The notes below the pieces were generated by a model, which saw only the letters and a list, made by a program, of their open reading frames with translations, searched no databases and was not told the origin of the DNA. The position numbers were made by a program, and so were the translations under genes. Below, piece after piece: positions 1-7,625 of a stretch of DNA of 8,977 nucleotides (within the stretch, counting starts at the first letter, position 1; every line of letters starts with the position of its first letter). Origin of the DNA: an uncultured Sphingomonadaceae bacterium (GTDB lineage Bacteria > Pseudomonadota > Alphaproteobacteria > Sphingomonadales > Sphingomonadaceae); contig CAMLKX010000069.1 in assembly GCA_946480515.1 (NCBI GenBank), forward strand, positions 1-8,977, given 5' to 3'.

Positions 1-280
1 CCGCCCCGGAGCGCGGCGTGTGGTCCCACCACTGCACCGCGCGCCGGGGGAACGGGGTATCCGCGTCGCGTTCCGGTGTCCCGATGTCGTGCCCGGCCGA
101 GAAATGCTTGCCTTCAGCACGGAGCAGGATGACCCGTACCGCCTCATCCTCCGCCGCACGCTCCCACGCCGCGTTCAGCTGATTAAGGAACGCCTCGTTC
201 TGCGCGTTATGCCGGTCAGCACGGTTGAGCGTGATCGTCGCGATGCCTTCATCGACCGAATAGAGGATATAGTCTGCCAT
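1..280 (-). CDS. Enoyl-CoA hydratase/isomerase (crotonase) family protein, N-terminal part
   Basis: This partial gene starts at an ATG read leftwards from 280 and runs off the left edge, giving about 93 residues. The sequence matches the crotonase N-terminus: a first beta strand ending in TITLNRADRHNAQ (residues 15-27), then VRVILLRAEGKHFSAGHDI (48-66). The FSAGHD segment corresponds to the first oxyanion-hole loop of the fold, which stabilises the CoA-thioester enolate. A good ribosome site (GGAG, 6 bases before the ATG) supports the start. Crotonases typically hydrate, isomerise or cleave acyl-CoA thioesters. The second oxyanion glycine and the catalytic Glu region lie outside the window, so hydratase, isomerase and C-C hydrolase activity cannot be separated. 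It is transcribed divergently from the acyl-CoA dehydrogenase, which fits a shared CoA-thioester pathway. Confidence 0.88.
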   Translation of the reverse strand, partial: MADYILYSVDEGIATITLNRADRHNAQNEAFLNQLNAAWERAAEDEAVRVILLRAEGKHFSAGHDIGTPERDADTPFPRRAVQWWDHTPRSGA

Positions 281-338
281 GAACGTCTCCAGTTCTGCCC
301 TTGCGCCTTCGCACGGCAAAAGACACCCGCAATGATTG

Positions 339-358
339 GCTTCCACGTGGTCGGAAGC
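339..358. promoter_or_regulatory. Dyad GCTTCC-N8-GGAAGC in a divergent promoter region
   Basis: Between the divergent crotonase and acyl-CoA dehydrogenase genes (281-430) there is a perfect 6-bp inverted repeat: GCTTCC at 339-344 and GGAAGC at 353-358, with an 8-base spacer containing CACGTG. The position suits an operator for a dimeric regulator controlling one or both genes, but no convincing paired -35/-10 hexamers were found. A TTGACT at 373-378 lacks a good -10 at normal spacing. A 6-bp dyad can arise by chance, so the call is tentative. Confidence 0.25.
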
Positions 359-430
359 GCCCGTTTCGCAAATTGACTCAAGCCAGCCTGCAATGGCGAA
401 GCAGCCACGCGCCAACAAGGTGAAACAGTG

Positions 431-2518
431 ATGAACCTCGAACTCGACGAACAGCAGGAAATGACCTTCTCGGCAGCGCTCCGGTTTTTCGAGCGCGAGG
501 AGGTCATCCAGGCTGCCCGTAAGTTGGGCGCGAGAGCCGACTCAGGCCTGTGGCGCGACGCCGCCGAGATGGGCTTTGTGACGATGCGTGCTCCGGCCAA
601 ACAGGGCGGTTTGGAAGCTGGCCTGATCGACGCGGCCCTGGTTTGCGAGGCAGCTGGTCGCGGGATCGCGCCGATCCCGATTGCCGACGGGATTGCGGCG
701 TGCAGCCTGTTGGGCAGGATCGAGGGCGAGGCCGCCACCGCGCTGCTCGAACGAGCTCAGAGCGTTCCCATTGGATTCGACGCGCAGCCGGACGGCATTC
801 AACTGACGCTACAGGACGGGACGCTGCTCTCCCTGAATGGCGAGAACGCGCCGGTAATGATTGCTTCGGGCAATCAGGTCCGTGAGCTGTTCGATGCGGC
901 GCTGATCGAACGTACGCTTCTGCGCACGGCATGGCTCGTCGGCGCGAGCCTTCGCGCGATCGACATTGCCTCGGCCTATGCCACCGAGCGCGAGCAGTTC
1001 GGCCAGCCCATCGGGGCATTTCAAGGGGTCGCATTTCCGCTTGCCGATTCAGTCACCGATCTGGAAGGCGGCAAGCTGCTGCTGTGGCGCACGATCTGGG
1101 GAATTGCCGAACGCCAGGACGAGGCAGGCGCGCTTGTCGCCATGACCCACTGGTGGATCGCGCAAAGTGCACGAACGGCGGTGCAACGCGCTCTGCGCAC
1201 CTTCGGCGGCTATGGCTTATCGGTCGAGTATGACATCCATCTTTATTTCCTGGCGATCAACCGTCTCGCCTTGGCTGACGGCGATCCCACGCGCAGCCTG
1301 GCAATTGCAGGCGACAGGCTCTGGTCGGACGTTCGCACTCCACTCCCCGACGTTGGCCCTACGGGCATCGAAATGGGCTTGGGAGTAGCGGCGGAGGCCT
1401 TCGCTGAAGAGGTCCGCCAGTTCCTCGACGCGGAGATGACTCCGGGCCTTCACGCACGCGCCAAGGCGTCAACGGACGGACATCTGCCGGATCTTCATCG
1501 CAGGCTTGCCGCTGTCGGGCTGGCCTATCCCGACTGGCCGAGCGAATGGGGAGGCCAGGGGCGCTCGCCGATGGAGGTCACGGCGCTCGGCCGCGTGTTC
1601 GAAGAGTTCGGGATATCGCGCGTACCGATCGGCTGCACGAACATGGGCGCGCGCATGACCATGAAGTTCGGATCCCCCGAACTCAAGGCAGAGGTGTTGC
1701 CGAAACTGGCCGACGGCACGGCACTCGCCTGCCTTGGCTTCACGGAACCTCATTCGGGATCGGACATGTATGCAGCTCGGACCCGCGCCGTCCGGGACGG
1801 AGACGATTGGTTGATCACCGGACAGAAGATGTTCACCACCGGCGCTCACATCTCGGATTATATTCTGATGCTGGCGCGCACCGATCCGGACGCTCCCAAG
1901 CACCGCGGAATCACGATCTTCTTCTTCCCGATGGACTTGCCCGGCATCACCATCCAGCCGGTTGAGACCCTGCAGGACGAACGCACGAACATCACCTTCT
2001 ACGACGCGGTGAGAGTCCCTGACCGCTACCGGCTGGGTGAGGTGAACGGCGGGTTGAAGGTTATGGCCGCGGCGATGGAAATCGAGCACGGCGGCGAGGG
2101 CTACCACATCCACCACCACAGCCTGGTGAGATCGGCGATGGCGTGGGCCAATGCCTCCGATGCAAGCGGAAAGCGCCCAATCGACGATGGCGGAGTCCGT
2201 GCGCGTTTAGCGGCCGTTCGGACCCACCTTGAGATTGCCGACCTGCTCTGCCGCCGGGTAACCTGGGCAAGCGAGAATGGAAAAATGGACCGCACGACTG
2301 GCCCAATGTCAAAGATGTTCGCGACGGACATCTACATGGCCGATGCTGCAGATTTGGTGGCGCTCACCGCCCCTGACTGCCTCCACCATTCAACCCCGCC
2401 GCTTGCCGCGATTGAGGAGGCCTATCGCCAGTCCATCGGCCAGACGATTTATGGCGGTACGAGCGAGGTGCATCGCGGCATCATCGCGCAACATCGGCTC
2501 GGCCTGCCCCGCGCCTGA
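431..2518 (+). CDS. Two-domain acyl-CoA dehydrogenase (FadE34-like fusion)
   Basis: This 695-residue protein contains two acyl-CoA dehydrogenase (ACAD) units in tandem; ordinary ACADs are about 380-400 residues. The N-terminal unit (about 1-305) keeps the C-terminal helical signature (ATEREQFGQPIGAFQ, then RTFGGYGLSVEYD). Its middle beta domain is short and lacks the TEP..GSD flavin motif. The C-terminal unit (about 315-695) is complete, with LGFTEPHSGSD (TEPHSGSD at 438-445) and the closing IYGGTSEVHRGIIAQHRLGLPR. The usual MCAD-type catalytic Glu before GT is Gly675. A Glu at 552 (MEIEHGG) sits where isovaleryl-CoA-type enzymes carry their base. The fold catalyses FAD-dependent alpha,beta-dehydrogenation of acyl-CoA. 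Fused ACADs such as mycobacterial FadE34 act on steroid side chains, so a bulky substrate is plausible but unproven. The ATG at 431 is preferred. A GTG at 428 is in frame and equally placed for the AAGGTG at 417-422. Confidence 0.9.
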   Translation: MNLELDEQQEMTFSAALRFFEREEVIQAARKLGARADSGLWRDAAEMGFVTMRAPAKQGGLEAGLIDAALVCEAAGRGIAPIPIADGIAACSLLGRIEGEAATALLERAQSVPIGFDAQPDGIQLTLQDGTLLSLNGENAPVMIASGNQVRELFDAALIERTLLRTAWLVGASLRAIDIASAYATEREQFGQPIGAFQGVAFPLADSVTDLEGGKLLLWRTIWGIAERQDEAGALVAMTHWWIAQSARTAVQRALRTFGGYGLSVEYDIHLYFLAINRLALADGDPTRSLAIAGDRLWSDVRTPLPDVGPTGIEMGLGVAAEAFAEEVRQFLDAEMTPGLHARAKASTDGHLPDLHRRLAAVGLAYPDWPSEWGGQGRSPMEVTALGRVFEEFGISRVPIGCTNMGARMTMKFGSPELKAEVLPKLADGTALACLGFTEPHSGSDMYAARTRAVRDGDDWLITGQKMFTTGAHISDYILMLARTDPDAPKHRGITIFFFPMDLPGITIQPVETLQDERTNITFYDAVRVPDRYRLGEVNGGLKVMAAAMEIEHGGEGYHIHHHSLVRSAMAWANASDASGKRPIDDGGVRARLAAVRTHLEIADLLCRRVTWASENGKMDRTTGPMSKMFATDIYMADAADLVALTAPDCLHHSTPPLAAIEEAYRQSIGQTIYGGTSEVHRGIIAQHRLGLPRA

Positions 2519-2564
2519 ACGGCAGAGCAGTAGAGGGCGGAAATGCGTCCCTACCTACCCCGGC

Positions 2565-2588
2565 TTCCGCATAGGCGGAAACTTCTTT
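2565..2588 (+). terminator. Possible weak terminator after the acyl-CoA dehydrogenase
   Basis: About 46 bases after the stop of the acyl-CoA dehydrogenase there is a perfect 6-bp stem, TTCCGC (2565-2570) and GCGGAA (2575-2580), with a 4-base ATAG loop. It is followed by a T-rich but interrupted stretch (ACTTCTTT). It could attenuate transcription between this gene and the transporter. The short stem and broken T tract make it weak. Confidence 0.3.
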
Positions 2589-2595
2589 CGCTGCG

Positions 2596-2622
2596 TTGAT
2601 CCGGCGCTCCCGCCGCTATCCT
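2596..2622 (+). promoter_or_regulatory. Weak candidate promoter for the MFS transporter
   Basis: TTGATC (2596-2601) and TATCCT (2617-2622) resemble -35 and -10 hexamers, but the spacer is only 15 bases, shorter than the usual 16-18. Transcription from here would begin near 2629. That would leave a leader of about 58 bases before the ATG at 2687 and would rule out the GTG at 2630 as a start. Hexamer matches at this level are common by chance. Confidence 0.22.
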
Positions 2623-2672
2623 GTGCAGTGTGCCATCGACGCAAGCCGAAGAAGCTGACGCGATCGCCACTG

Positions 2673-2677
2673 AAGGA
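2673..2677 (+). promoter_or_regulatory. Ribosome binding site that decides the transporter start
   Basis: AAGGA lies 9 bases before the ATG at 2687. The longer in-frame alternative, a GTG at 2630, has no comparable purine-rich site before it, and the residues it would add (a polar, acidic stretch) do not look like part of an MFS N-terminus. This favours 2687 as the start. Confidence 0.6.
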
Positions 2678-2686
2678 ACGAGAGCG

Positions 2687-4096
2687 ATGTCCGAGCTTGG
2701 TTCCGTGCCCGCTCCCTCTCCTACGGGACGTGCCGGACATGATTTAGCCCGAGGCTCCTCGATCATGTCGTCGAGGAGGCGGATGATCATGCTCCTGTTC
2801 CTCGCCTTCATCTACAGCCTAAACTATCTTGACCGCCAAATTGTCGTCATCCTCCAAGAGCCGATCAAAGCCGACTTCCACCTCGCGGATTGGGAACTCG
2901 GATTGATGACCGGCGGAGCATTCGGTCTGTTCTACACGGCCATGGGTATTCCCATCGCTCACGTAGTCGATCGCGGCGTCAATCGTGTCCGCCTGATCGC
3001 CATGTTCACTGCCGCGTGGAGCATCATGACCGCGATCTGCGGCCTCACCCGCAATTTCGGCCAGTTCTTCGTCGCCCGGATGGGCGTCGGCCTGGCTGAA
3101 GCCGGCTTTGCCCCTGCCGCGCATTCGCTGATCTCGGACCTTTTTCCGCTTCGCGAGCGCTCTGCTGCAGCTGGCATCTTTGCCCTTGGCGTGCCGGCCG
3201 GCATCATGTCCGGCCTGGCACTTGGCGGAGTGGTCGCGCAGCTCACTGACTGGCGTACCGCGCTCCTGATCGCGGGCGTTCCCGGAATTCTTGCTGCGAT
3301 CATCTTCCCGCTTGTGGCCCGAGAGCCCAAACGCGGCGGATCCGAACCAGCGGGACACACCGACCAGGCAAGCGAACCACCAGTCAGCTTTGTGGAGGGA
3401 TTGCGTATCCTCGCGCGCCACCGAGCACTTGTTTTTATTATCGCCGGCAGCGCCGCCATTTCGCTGGCGCAGTCCGGCATCACCGCCTGGCTGCCCTCGT
3501 TCCTGATCCGGACCCACGGCATGACATTGGCGGAAGTAGGCATCAGCCTTGGCCTGCTGACCGGCCTATGTGGTGGCTTCGGAACTTGGCTGGGCGGCTG
3601 GCAAGGGAGTCGACTTGGCGGCGGAGGAATGCAGACCATGCTGTGGCTGCCCATTGCCGGCGTTTTACTCTGCGCGCCGCTCTATATCGGGGCGCTTAGC
3701 CTGGGGAGCGGTCAGAGCGCCATGTGGATGCTGATCCTGCCGACGATCCTAGGCGCATTGTGGGTCGCTCCGTCGATCGCGCTGACACAGAGCCTCGCGC
3801 CAGTCACCTTGCGGGCCAGGGTAAGCGCAATTTATATCGTGTCCGCGAACCTGATCGGGGTGTCCTTGGGACCCCTCGCCGCCGGAGCACTGAGTGACTG
3901 GTTCGCATCACTGAACGACGGTGATCCCGCGGCTGGACTCCGCCAGGCGCTCATGTGCCTCACACTCTTCTTCCCGATCGGCGCTGCGCTCTGGTTTGTT
4001 GCGGGACAAGCTCTCCGACACGAAGCTGGCGGCCGCCGGACACCATCAATCATCACTGGTTTCTCAATGAACAGGGCAAATGAAGTTAACTGGTGA
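2687..4096 (+). CDS. MFS transporter, spinster-like
   Basis: This 469-residue integral inner-membrane protein has the length and pattern of a 12-helix major facilitator. The first helix (about 33-51) ends in LNYLDRQIVVILQEPIKADF, typical of the spinster-like/organic anion branch. The loop between helices 2 and 3 carries a motif-A-like G-I-P...DRGVNRVR stretch (about 87-102). The two six-helix halves are separated by a hydrophilic loop at about 205-235. The N-terminal 30 residues are polar and cytoplasmic. Transporters of this type move organic acids or other small hydrophobic solutes. Its likely role here is to bring the pathway substrate across the inner membrane, or possibly to export an intermediate. 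The start at 2687 is chosen on its ribosome site. The next gene, a TonB receptor, begins 44 bases downstream, so co-transcription is likely. Confidence 0.88.
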   Translation: MSELGSVPAPSPTGRAGHDLARGSSIMSSRRRMIMLLFLAFIYSLNYLDRQIVVILQEPIKADFHLADWELGLMTGGAFGLFYTAMGIPIAHVVDRGVNRVRLIAMFTAAWSIMTAICGLTRNFGQFFVARMGVGLAEAGFAPAAHSLISDLFPLRERSAAAGIFALGVPAGIMSGLALGGVVAQLTDWRTALLIAGVPGILAAIIFPLVAREPKRGGSEPAGHTDQASEPPVSFVEGLRILARHRALVFIIAGSAAISLAQSGITAWLPSFLIRTHGMTLAEVGISLGLLTGLCGGFGTWLGGWQGSRLGGGGMQTMLWLPIAGVLLCAPLYIGALSLGSGQSAMWMLILPTILGALWVAPSIALTQSLAPVTLRARVSAIYIVSANLIGVSLGPLAAGALSDWFASLNDGDPAAGLRQALMCLTLFFPIGAALWFVAGQALRHEAGGRRTPSIITGFSMNRANEVNW

Positions 4097-4140
4097 GAGT
4101 GCGCGTGAGACATTCGAGATTTTAAAGGGGGAGTTTTGCA

Positions 4141-6601
4141 ATGATGCGATCAATCAAGGGTGGCGTTCTGTTCCACACCACAGCAATCACAGCGTTCTGG
4201 ATTTCCAGCGCGGCACAGGCTCAAACTGAAGTCCAAGCCCAACCTCAACCGGCCCCGGCACCCACCGAACAAGCGACTTCGTCGAATGACGAAATCATTG
4301 TCACCGCTCAGCGCCGGGAGGAACGCGCGCAGGACGTGCCCATTGTCATTACGGCGTTTTCTGCGGAGCGGATCCAGCAGCAGGGAATCACGGAACCCCA
4401 AGACCTGCAGGGGACTGTTCCGTCGCTGATTGTCGGCACCAACGGAGTCCCCTCGCGGGAATCGCAAAGCCCCGCAGCAAGGCGGCCCCGGCAATTTCGT
4501 CGACCTGGAAAATGTTCAGGTTCTGAACGGTCCGCAAGGCACGCTGTTCGGACGCAACACGACTGGCGGCGCGGTCCTGCTCGTTCCCAAGAAGCCGACG
4601 AATAACTTCGAAGGTTATATTCAAGGGAAGCTCGGCAATTACGACAACAAGGAACTGGAAGGCGCGATCAACGTGCCGATCGTCAATGACAAGGTCCTGC
4701 TGCGCGCCGTGGGTGCCTATCAGGACCGCGACGGCTACACGCGCGATGTCGTGTGGGATACCGACCGCGACGATATGCACTGGTATTCGGGCCGCATCGG
4801 ATTGACCCTGAAGCCGACCGACAACTTCGAGAACTATACCATGGTCTATGGGGCGAAATCCCGGAACCATGGGACGGGCATCGTCAACACGCACCTCAAC
4901 ATCGACAAGATGGCTGACACCTCTGTTGCCGGATTTCCATTCTGTATCGAAGGTCCCTCGGTTCCCTTTGCCGCGTCTTGCGACGTGTACAGGGCAGCAC
5001 TCGAGGACGCGGATGACCGAGGTCCGCGCAAGACCGCTCACGGCCTGAATTCCTTCCAGCGGACCAAGACCTGGGGGATCAGCAATACATCGACGCTGGA
5101 GCTCAACGATCAGCTCACGCTCCGCAACATCATCGGTTATCAACGCTTCAAGACGACATACAGCATCGACAGCGACGCAACGATTTTCCAATTCGATGAC
5201 GGAGATACCAGAGACTATCCGGAACCCGGGGAAGTCACGTTGCCGGGTGACGGAACCCCGGTTATTTATGCGAATGCCTCGCCGACCCGGCTGCCGCGTG
5301 ACCATCTGAAAGTCTTCACCGAGGAACTACAGCTTCAGGGCGACCTGCTCGACGGGCTTCTGACGTTCACGACCGGCGCGTTTTATTACGATCAGAAACC
5401 GGCCGGGACTCAGGGCGCAGGCGCCACGGGCTTTTGTCCCGCGGCCCTTACCGGAGACCCATTTGGAACTACAATATGTGGTCCGTACGACATCAGGTAC
5501 GCGATCAGAAATAAGTCGAAAGCGTTGTACGCGCAGTCAACGCTCGATCTTGGGTTGGTCTCACCAGCATTGCAGGATCTGAAAGTCACTGGCGGTCTGC
5601 GCTACACCTGGGATGAGGTGAGCGGCACCGCCAATCTGTACCAGAGCTTCGGCTCCAACCTCTTCCTCTGCTTCGTCGACTTCTCGTTTCCGAGCGAAGC
5701 TGAGGATTGCCAATTCAAGACAAGCCTCAAGACCAAAGAGCCAACCTGGAATATTGGCGTTGATTACCGCTTCTCGCCGGCGCTGCTGGTCTATGGAAAA
5801 ATCAGCCGCGGCTACAAGGCTGGCGGTATCAATGCCAATGCCGTCAGGCCCGACACTCAGACATTCCTGCCGGAATTCGTCACTTCCTATGAAGCGGGAT
5901 TTAAGTCGGATTTGCGCTTGGGTGGCATGCCGCTTCGGCTCAACGCTGCCTATTATTATCTCAACTACAAGGGCATTCAGCGGGCCACCGGCGACTTCAA
6001 TCCTGACACGGGAGCAGCGGGTGCGCGCATCATCAACGCGGATGCAACCGTTCAGGGGATCGAGTTGGAAGCGTCCTTACGGCCGTTCAGAGGGGTCGAG
6101 ATCGGCGGTACCTTCAGCCATACTGATGCTGATTATAAAAAATACGATTTTGTCGCCACCGGGGAGGTTGATGAGGATTGCACCGGCACCTCAGTAGACC
6201 CTGAAGAGACAGTCGAACTGTCCTGCATCCCGTTCCAATATGTTTCGCCCTATATCTTCAGCGTTCATGTGTCGGCGGAGCATCCACTGGAAAACAACCT
6301 CGGCACGCTCGCCATGTTCGCGAATTATGCGTACCAGGCAGCGCAGCACACGGCCGGCACACGCCTCGGAAAATTCGAGCCGGGCGAACGGCTTGAAGCT
6401 TTCGGAACGTTGAACGCGTCACTTGACTGGAGGAATATCGCGGGCAGCGGCGTGGACTTCGGCTTCTACGCAACCAACCTCACGAACAAGCTCTATCGCG
6501 TGAGCAACAGCAACACCTACACTGGCCAGTTTTTCACAGCCACATTGTATGGCGAACCGCGGATGTATGGCGCACGACTGCGTTATAACTTCGGCGAATG
6601 A
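4141..6601 (+). pseudogene. TonB-dependent outer-membrane receptor, frameshifted in the plug domain
   Basis: The gene begins with a strong ribosome site (AGGGGGAG, 7 bases before the ATG), a signal peptide ending AQA-Q after residue 27, and a TonB box (DEIIVTAQ, residues 50-57). It continues as a plug domain up to ...PSRESQSPA, near 4476. Receptor homology then resumes in the next frame from about 4475 (QQGGPGNFVDLENVQVLNG), runs through GTLFGRNTTGGAV and a full beta barrel, and ends RYNFGE at 6598. The first frame stops at 4603-4605 and the second has a stop at 4427-4429, so the shift must lie between. In related receptors, from memory, roughly 30 residues (IRGQ...VVYxNEVPLP-like) separate these two segments, so plug sequence appears to be missing as well. 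Neither piece alone would work: the first lacks the barrel and the second lacks the signal peptide and TonB box. The rest of the barrel frame is intact, so the break is recent or an assembly error. The intact protein would have imported the pathway substrate. Confidence 0.88.
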
Positions 6602-6629
6602 TGGGTAATGCCTAACGGAAGGGCACAGG

Positions 6630-6658
6630 ATCCGTGCAGCGAAATGCACCGCACGGAT
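6630..6658 (+). terminator. 8-bp hairpin after the TonB receptor
   Basis: ATCCGTGC (6630-6637) pairs perfectly with GCACGGAT (6651-6658) around a 13-base loop. It begins 28 bases after the receptor stop codon. Part of it can form a competing 5-bp hairpin, GTGCA with TGCAC, around GCGAAA. No T tract follows, so it may protect the 3' end or assist termination rather than act as a classical intrinsic terminator. Confidence 0.4.
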
Positions 6659-6666
6659 TAAGGAAA

Positions 6667-6696
6667 GGGGGAGGACAGGCATTCCTGTCCTCCCCC
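6667..6696 (-). terminator. Strong 13-bp hairpin terminator between converging genes
   Basis: GGGGGAGGACAGG (6667-6679) and CCTGTCCTCCCCC (6684-6696) form a perfect 13-bp GC-rich stem with a CATT loop. Read on the minus strand the stem is followed by TTTCCTTAAT, a T-rich tail, so it best fits termination of the SDR gene, whose stop is about 80 bases upstream on that strand. On the plus strand it is followed by a C run, which is a poorer signal, but the stem could still block read-through from the receptor gene. Confidence 0.7.
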
Positions 6697-6775
6697 ACCC
6701 CCCGCGAAGTCACATCAAATCTGATCGGGACTTTCCGCACCGCGGACGGAGACCCGGCAGAGGAGCGGCTAACCT

Positions 6776-7546
6776 CTAATAGTTGACCCGCGTGAACATC
6801 GATCCGTCGATCACCAGATTGGCACCTGTGGTGAAGCTTGACCGCGGGCTCGACAGGAAGAGCGCCGCCGCCGCAATCTCATCGGGCACACCCAACCGGC
6901 CGGTCGGGTTCAACGCCAGCATTCGCTCATAGAAATCCGGGTTGTCCGCACGTAACCGGCCCACGCTGCCGTCCTCTTCGTAGATGACGCCCGGACTGAT
7001 CGAATTGAAACGCACCTTCTTCGCGGCGTACTGATAAGCAAAACCCTTCGTCAGATTGGCCAGAGCAGCCTTCATTGCGGAATAAGCGTCGGGACCGCCG
7101 ACCTGCGTTGCGGCCATCGAAGAAAGCGTCAGAAAGGATGCGTCGCCATGTGCTGCGGCAGCATCCTCGAGATAGGGGATGACCGCGCTCGAAGCGTGAA
7201 TGGCACCCAGAACATCGGTCTCGAACGCCAGCCGCCATTGGGCTTCGGTGTTGCCGTGCACGATACTGCTCGCGTTGGCGATAAACATGTCGATCCCGCC
7301 CAGGGCATGCGCCGCCTCATGGATGAATTCCTTCAGCGCTTCGCCGTCAGCAATATCGAATGCGGCCCCAAACGCCTTGATCTCATGCTTCCTCAGGGCC
7401 TCCACGCGAACCGCCACGCGATCACTGTCGCGAGCGCAGATCGCGACGTTGGCGCCCTCTGCAGCGAACATCTCAGCTATCGCCCGCCCGATGCCGCGAG
7501 TTCCACCAGTAACGACAACACCTTTGCCCTTGAGGCGCAAATCCAT
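6776..7546 (-). CDS. Short-chain dehydrogenase/reductase (SDR), classical type
   Basis: This 256-residue protein has the length and motifs of a classical SDR oxidoreductase. The cofactor glycine motif TGGTRGIG is at 13-20 and the NAG-like ANAS at 90-93. The catalytic Ser is 142 or 143 and the YxxxK pair is Tyr155/Lys159. The substrate-loop entry FNSISPGV and the C-terminal FTTGANLVIDG follow. Arg17 and Arg39 after the second strand suggest NADP(H) preference (inference). The position usually held by the fourth tetrad residue, Asn, appears to be Asp111 (FETDVLGA). SDRs of this kind oxidise or reduce hydroxyl/keto groups, so it may act on the product of the neighbouring oxygenase. The substrate is unknown. 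The start is supported by GAGGAGAG just before the ATG. It is divergent from the PhyH gene and convergent with the receptor. Confidence 0.92.
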   Translation of the reverse strand: MDLRLKGKGVVVTGGTRGIGRAIAEMFAAEGANVAICARDSDRVAVRVEALRKHEIKAFGAAFDIADGEALKEFIHEAAHALGGIDMFIANASSIVHGNTEAQWRLAFETDVLGAIHASSAVIPYLEDAAAAHGDASFLTLSSMAATQVGGPDAYSAMKAALANLTKGFAYQYAAKKVRFNSISPGVIYEEDGSVGRLRADNPDFYERMLALNPTGRLGVPDEIAAAALFLSSPRSSFTTGANLVIDGSMFTRVNY

Positions 7547-7580
7547 AATCTCTCCTCGGGTGAGACAGTCGATGGCGCTG

Positions 7581-7605
7581 CTCTGTCCGCATTATGTTGA
7601 CAGAG
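7581..7605. promoter_or_regulatory. Candidate operator CTCTGTC-N11-GACAGAG
   Basis: A perfect 7-bp inverted repeat, CTCTGTC (7581-7587) and GACAGAG (7599-7605), with an 11-base spacer lies in the 130-base gap between the divergent SDR and PhyH genes. The right arm overlaps the TTGACA hexamer of the plus-strand promoter candidate. The spacer contains CATAAT on the minus strand (7591-7596), a -10-like hexamer about 45 bases before the SDR start. The geometry fits a dimeric repressor or activator controlling both genes. No regulator gene is in the window. Confidence 0.42.
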
Positions 7606-7625
7606 GCCAACAATCCACTCAAGAT
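7597..7625 (+). promoter_or_regulatory. Candidate promoter for the PhyH-family gene
   Basis: A consensus -35 hexamer TTGACA (7597-7602) is followed after 17 bases by CAAGAT (7620-7625), a weak -10 with three of six consensus bases. The ATG of the downstream gene is about 50 bases further on. The perfect -35 and poor -10 would suit an activator-dependent or otherwise regulated promoter. The assignment rests on motif and position only. Confidence 0.35.

Larger units (their letters stand above)
6602..6775. other. Convergent intergenic region with stacked hairpins
   Basis: These 174 bases separate the converging TonB receptor and SDR genes and hold no credible coding sequence. They contain an 8-bp hairpin at 6630-6658, a 13-bp hairpin at 6667-6696 and a small TCCGC-acc-GCGGA dyad at 6734-6746. 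Their placement between two gene ends points to transcription termination from both sides. Confidence 0.6.

Noticed and set aside
1469..2119. Antisense open frame of 216 codons under the acyl-CoA dehydrogenase
   Set aside because: It fully overlaps conserved ACAD motifs on the other strand and has no family features of its own.
2630..2686. N-terminal extension of the transporter from a GTG start
   Set aside because: No ribosome site precedes the GTG, while AAGGA is well placed for the ATG at 2687, and the extra 19 residues do not look like part of an MFS protein.
2819..3654. Two overlapping antisense open frames of about 230 codons under the MFS gene
   Set aside because: They are rich in Arg, Ala and Pro or in Gly and Asp, as expected from reading codons of membrane helices backwards, and have no ribosome site or motif.
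4388..5305. Long antisense open frame (305 codons) under the TonB receptor
   Set aside because: It lies opposite a clear receptor coding sequence, its composition is that of a GC-rich antisense shadow, and it shows no recognisable domain.
4430..6601. The receptor barrel part as an independent gene starting at a TTG
   Set aside because: The first 15 residues from that TTG are out-of-frame plug sequence, and there is no signal peptide or TonB box. It is better explained as the downstream half of a frameshifted gene.
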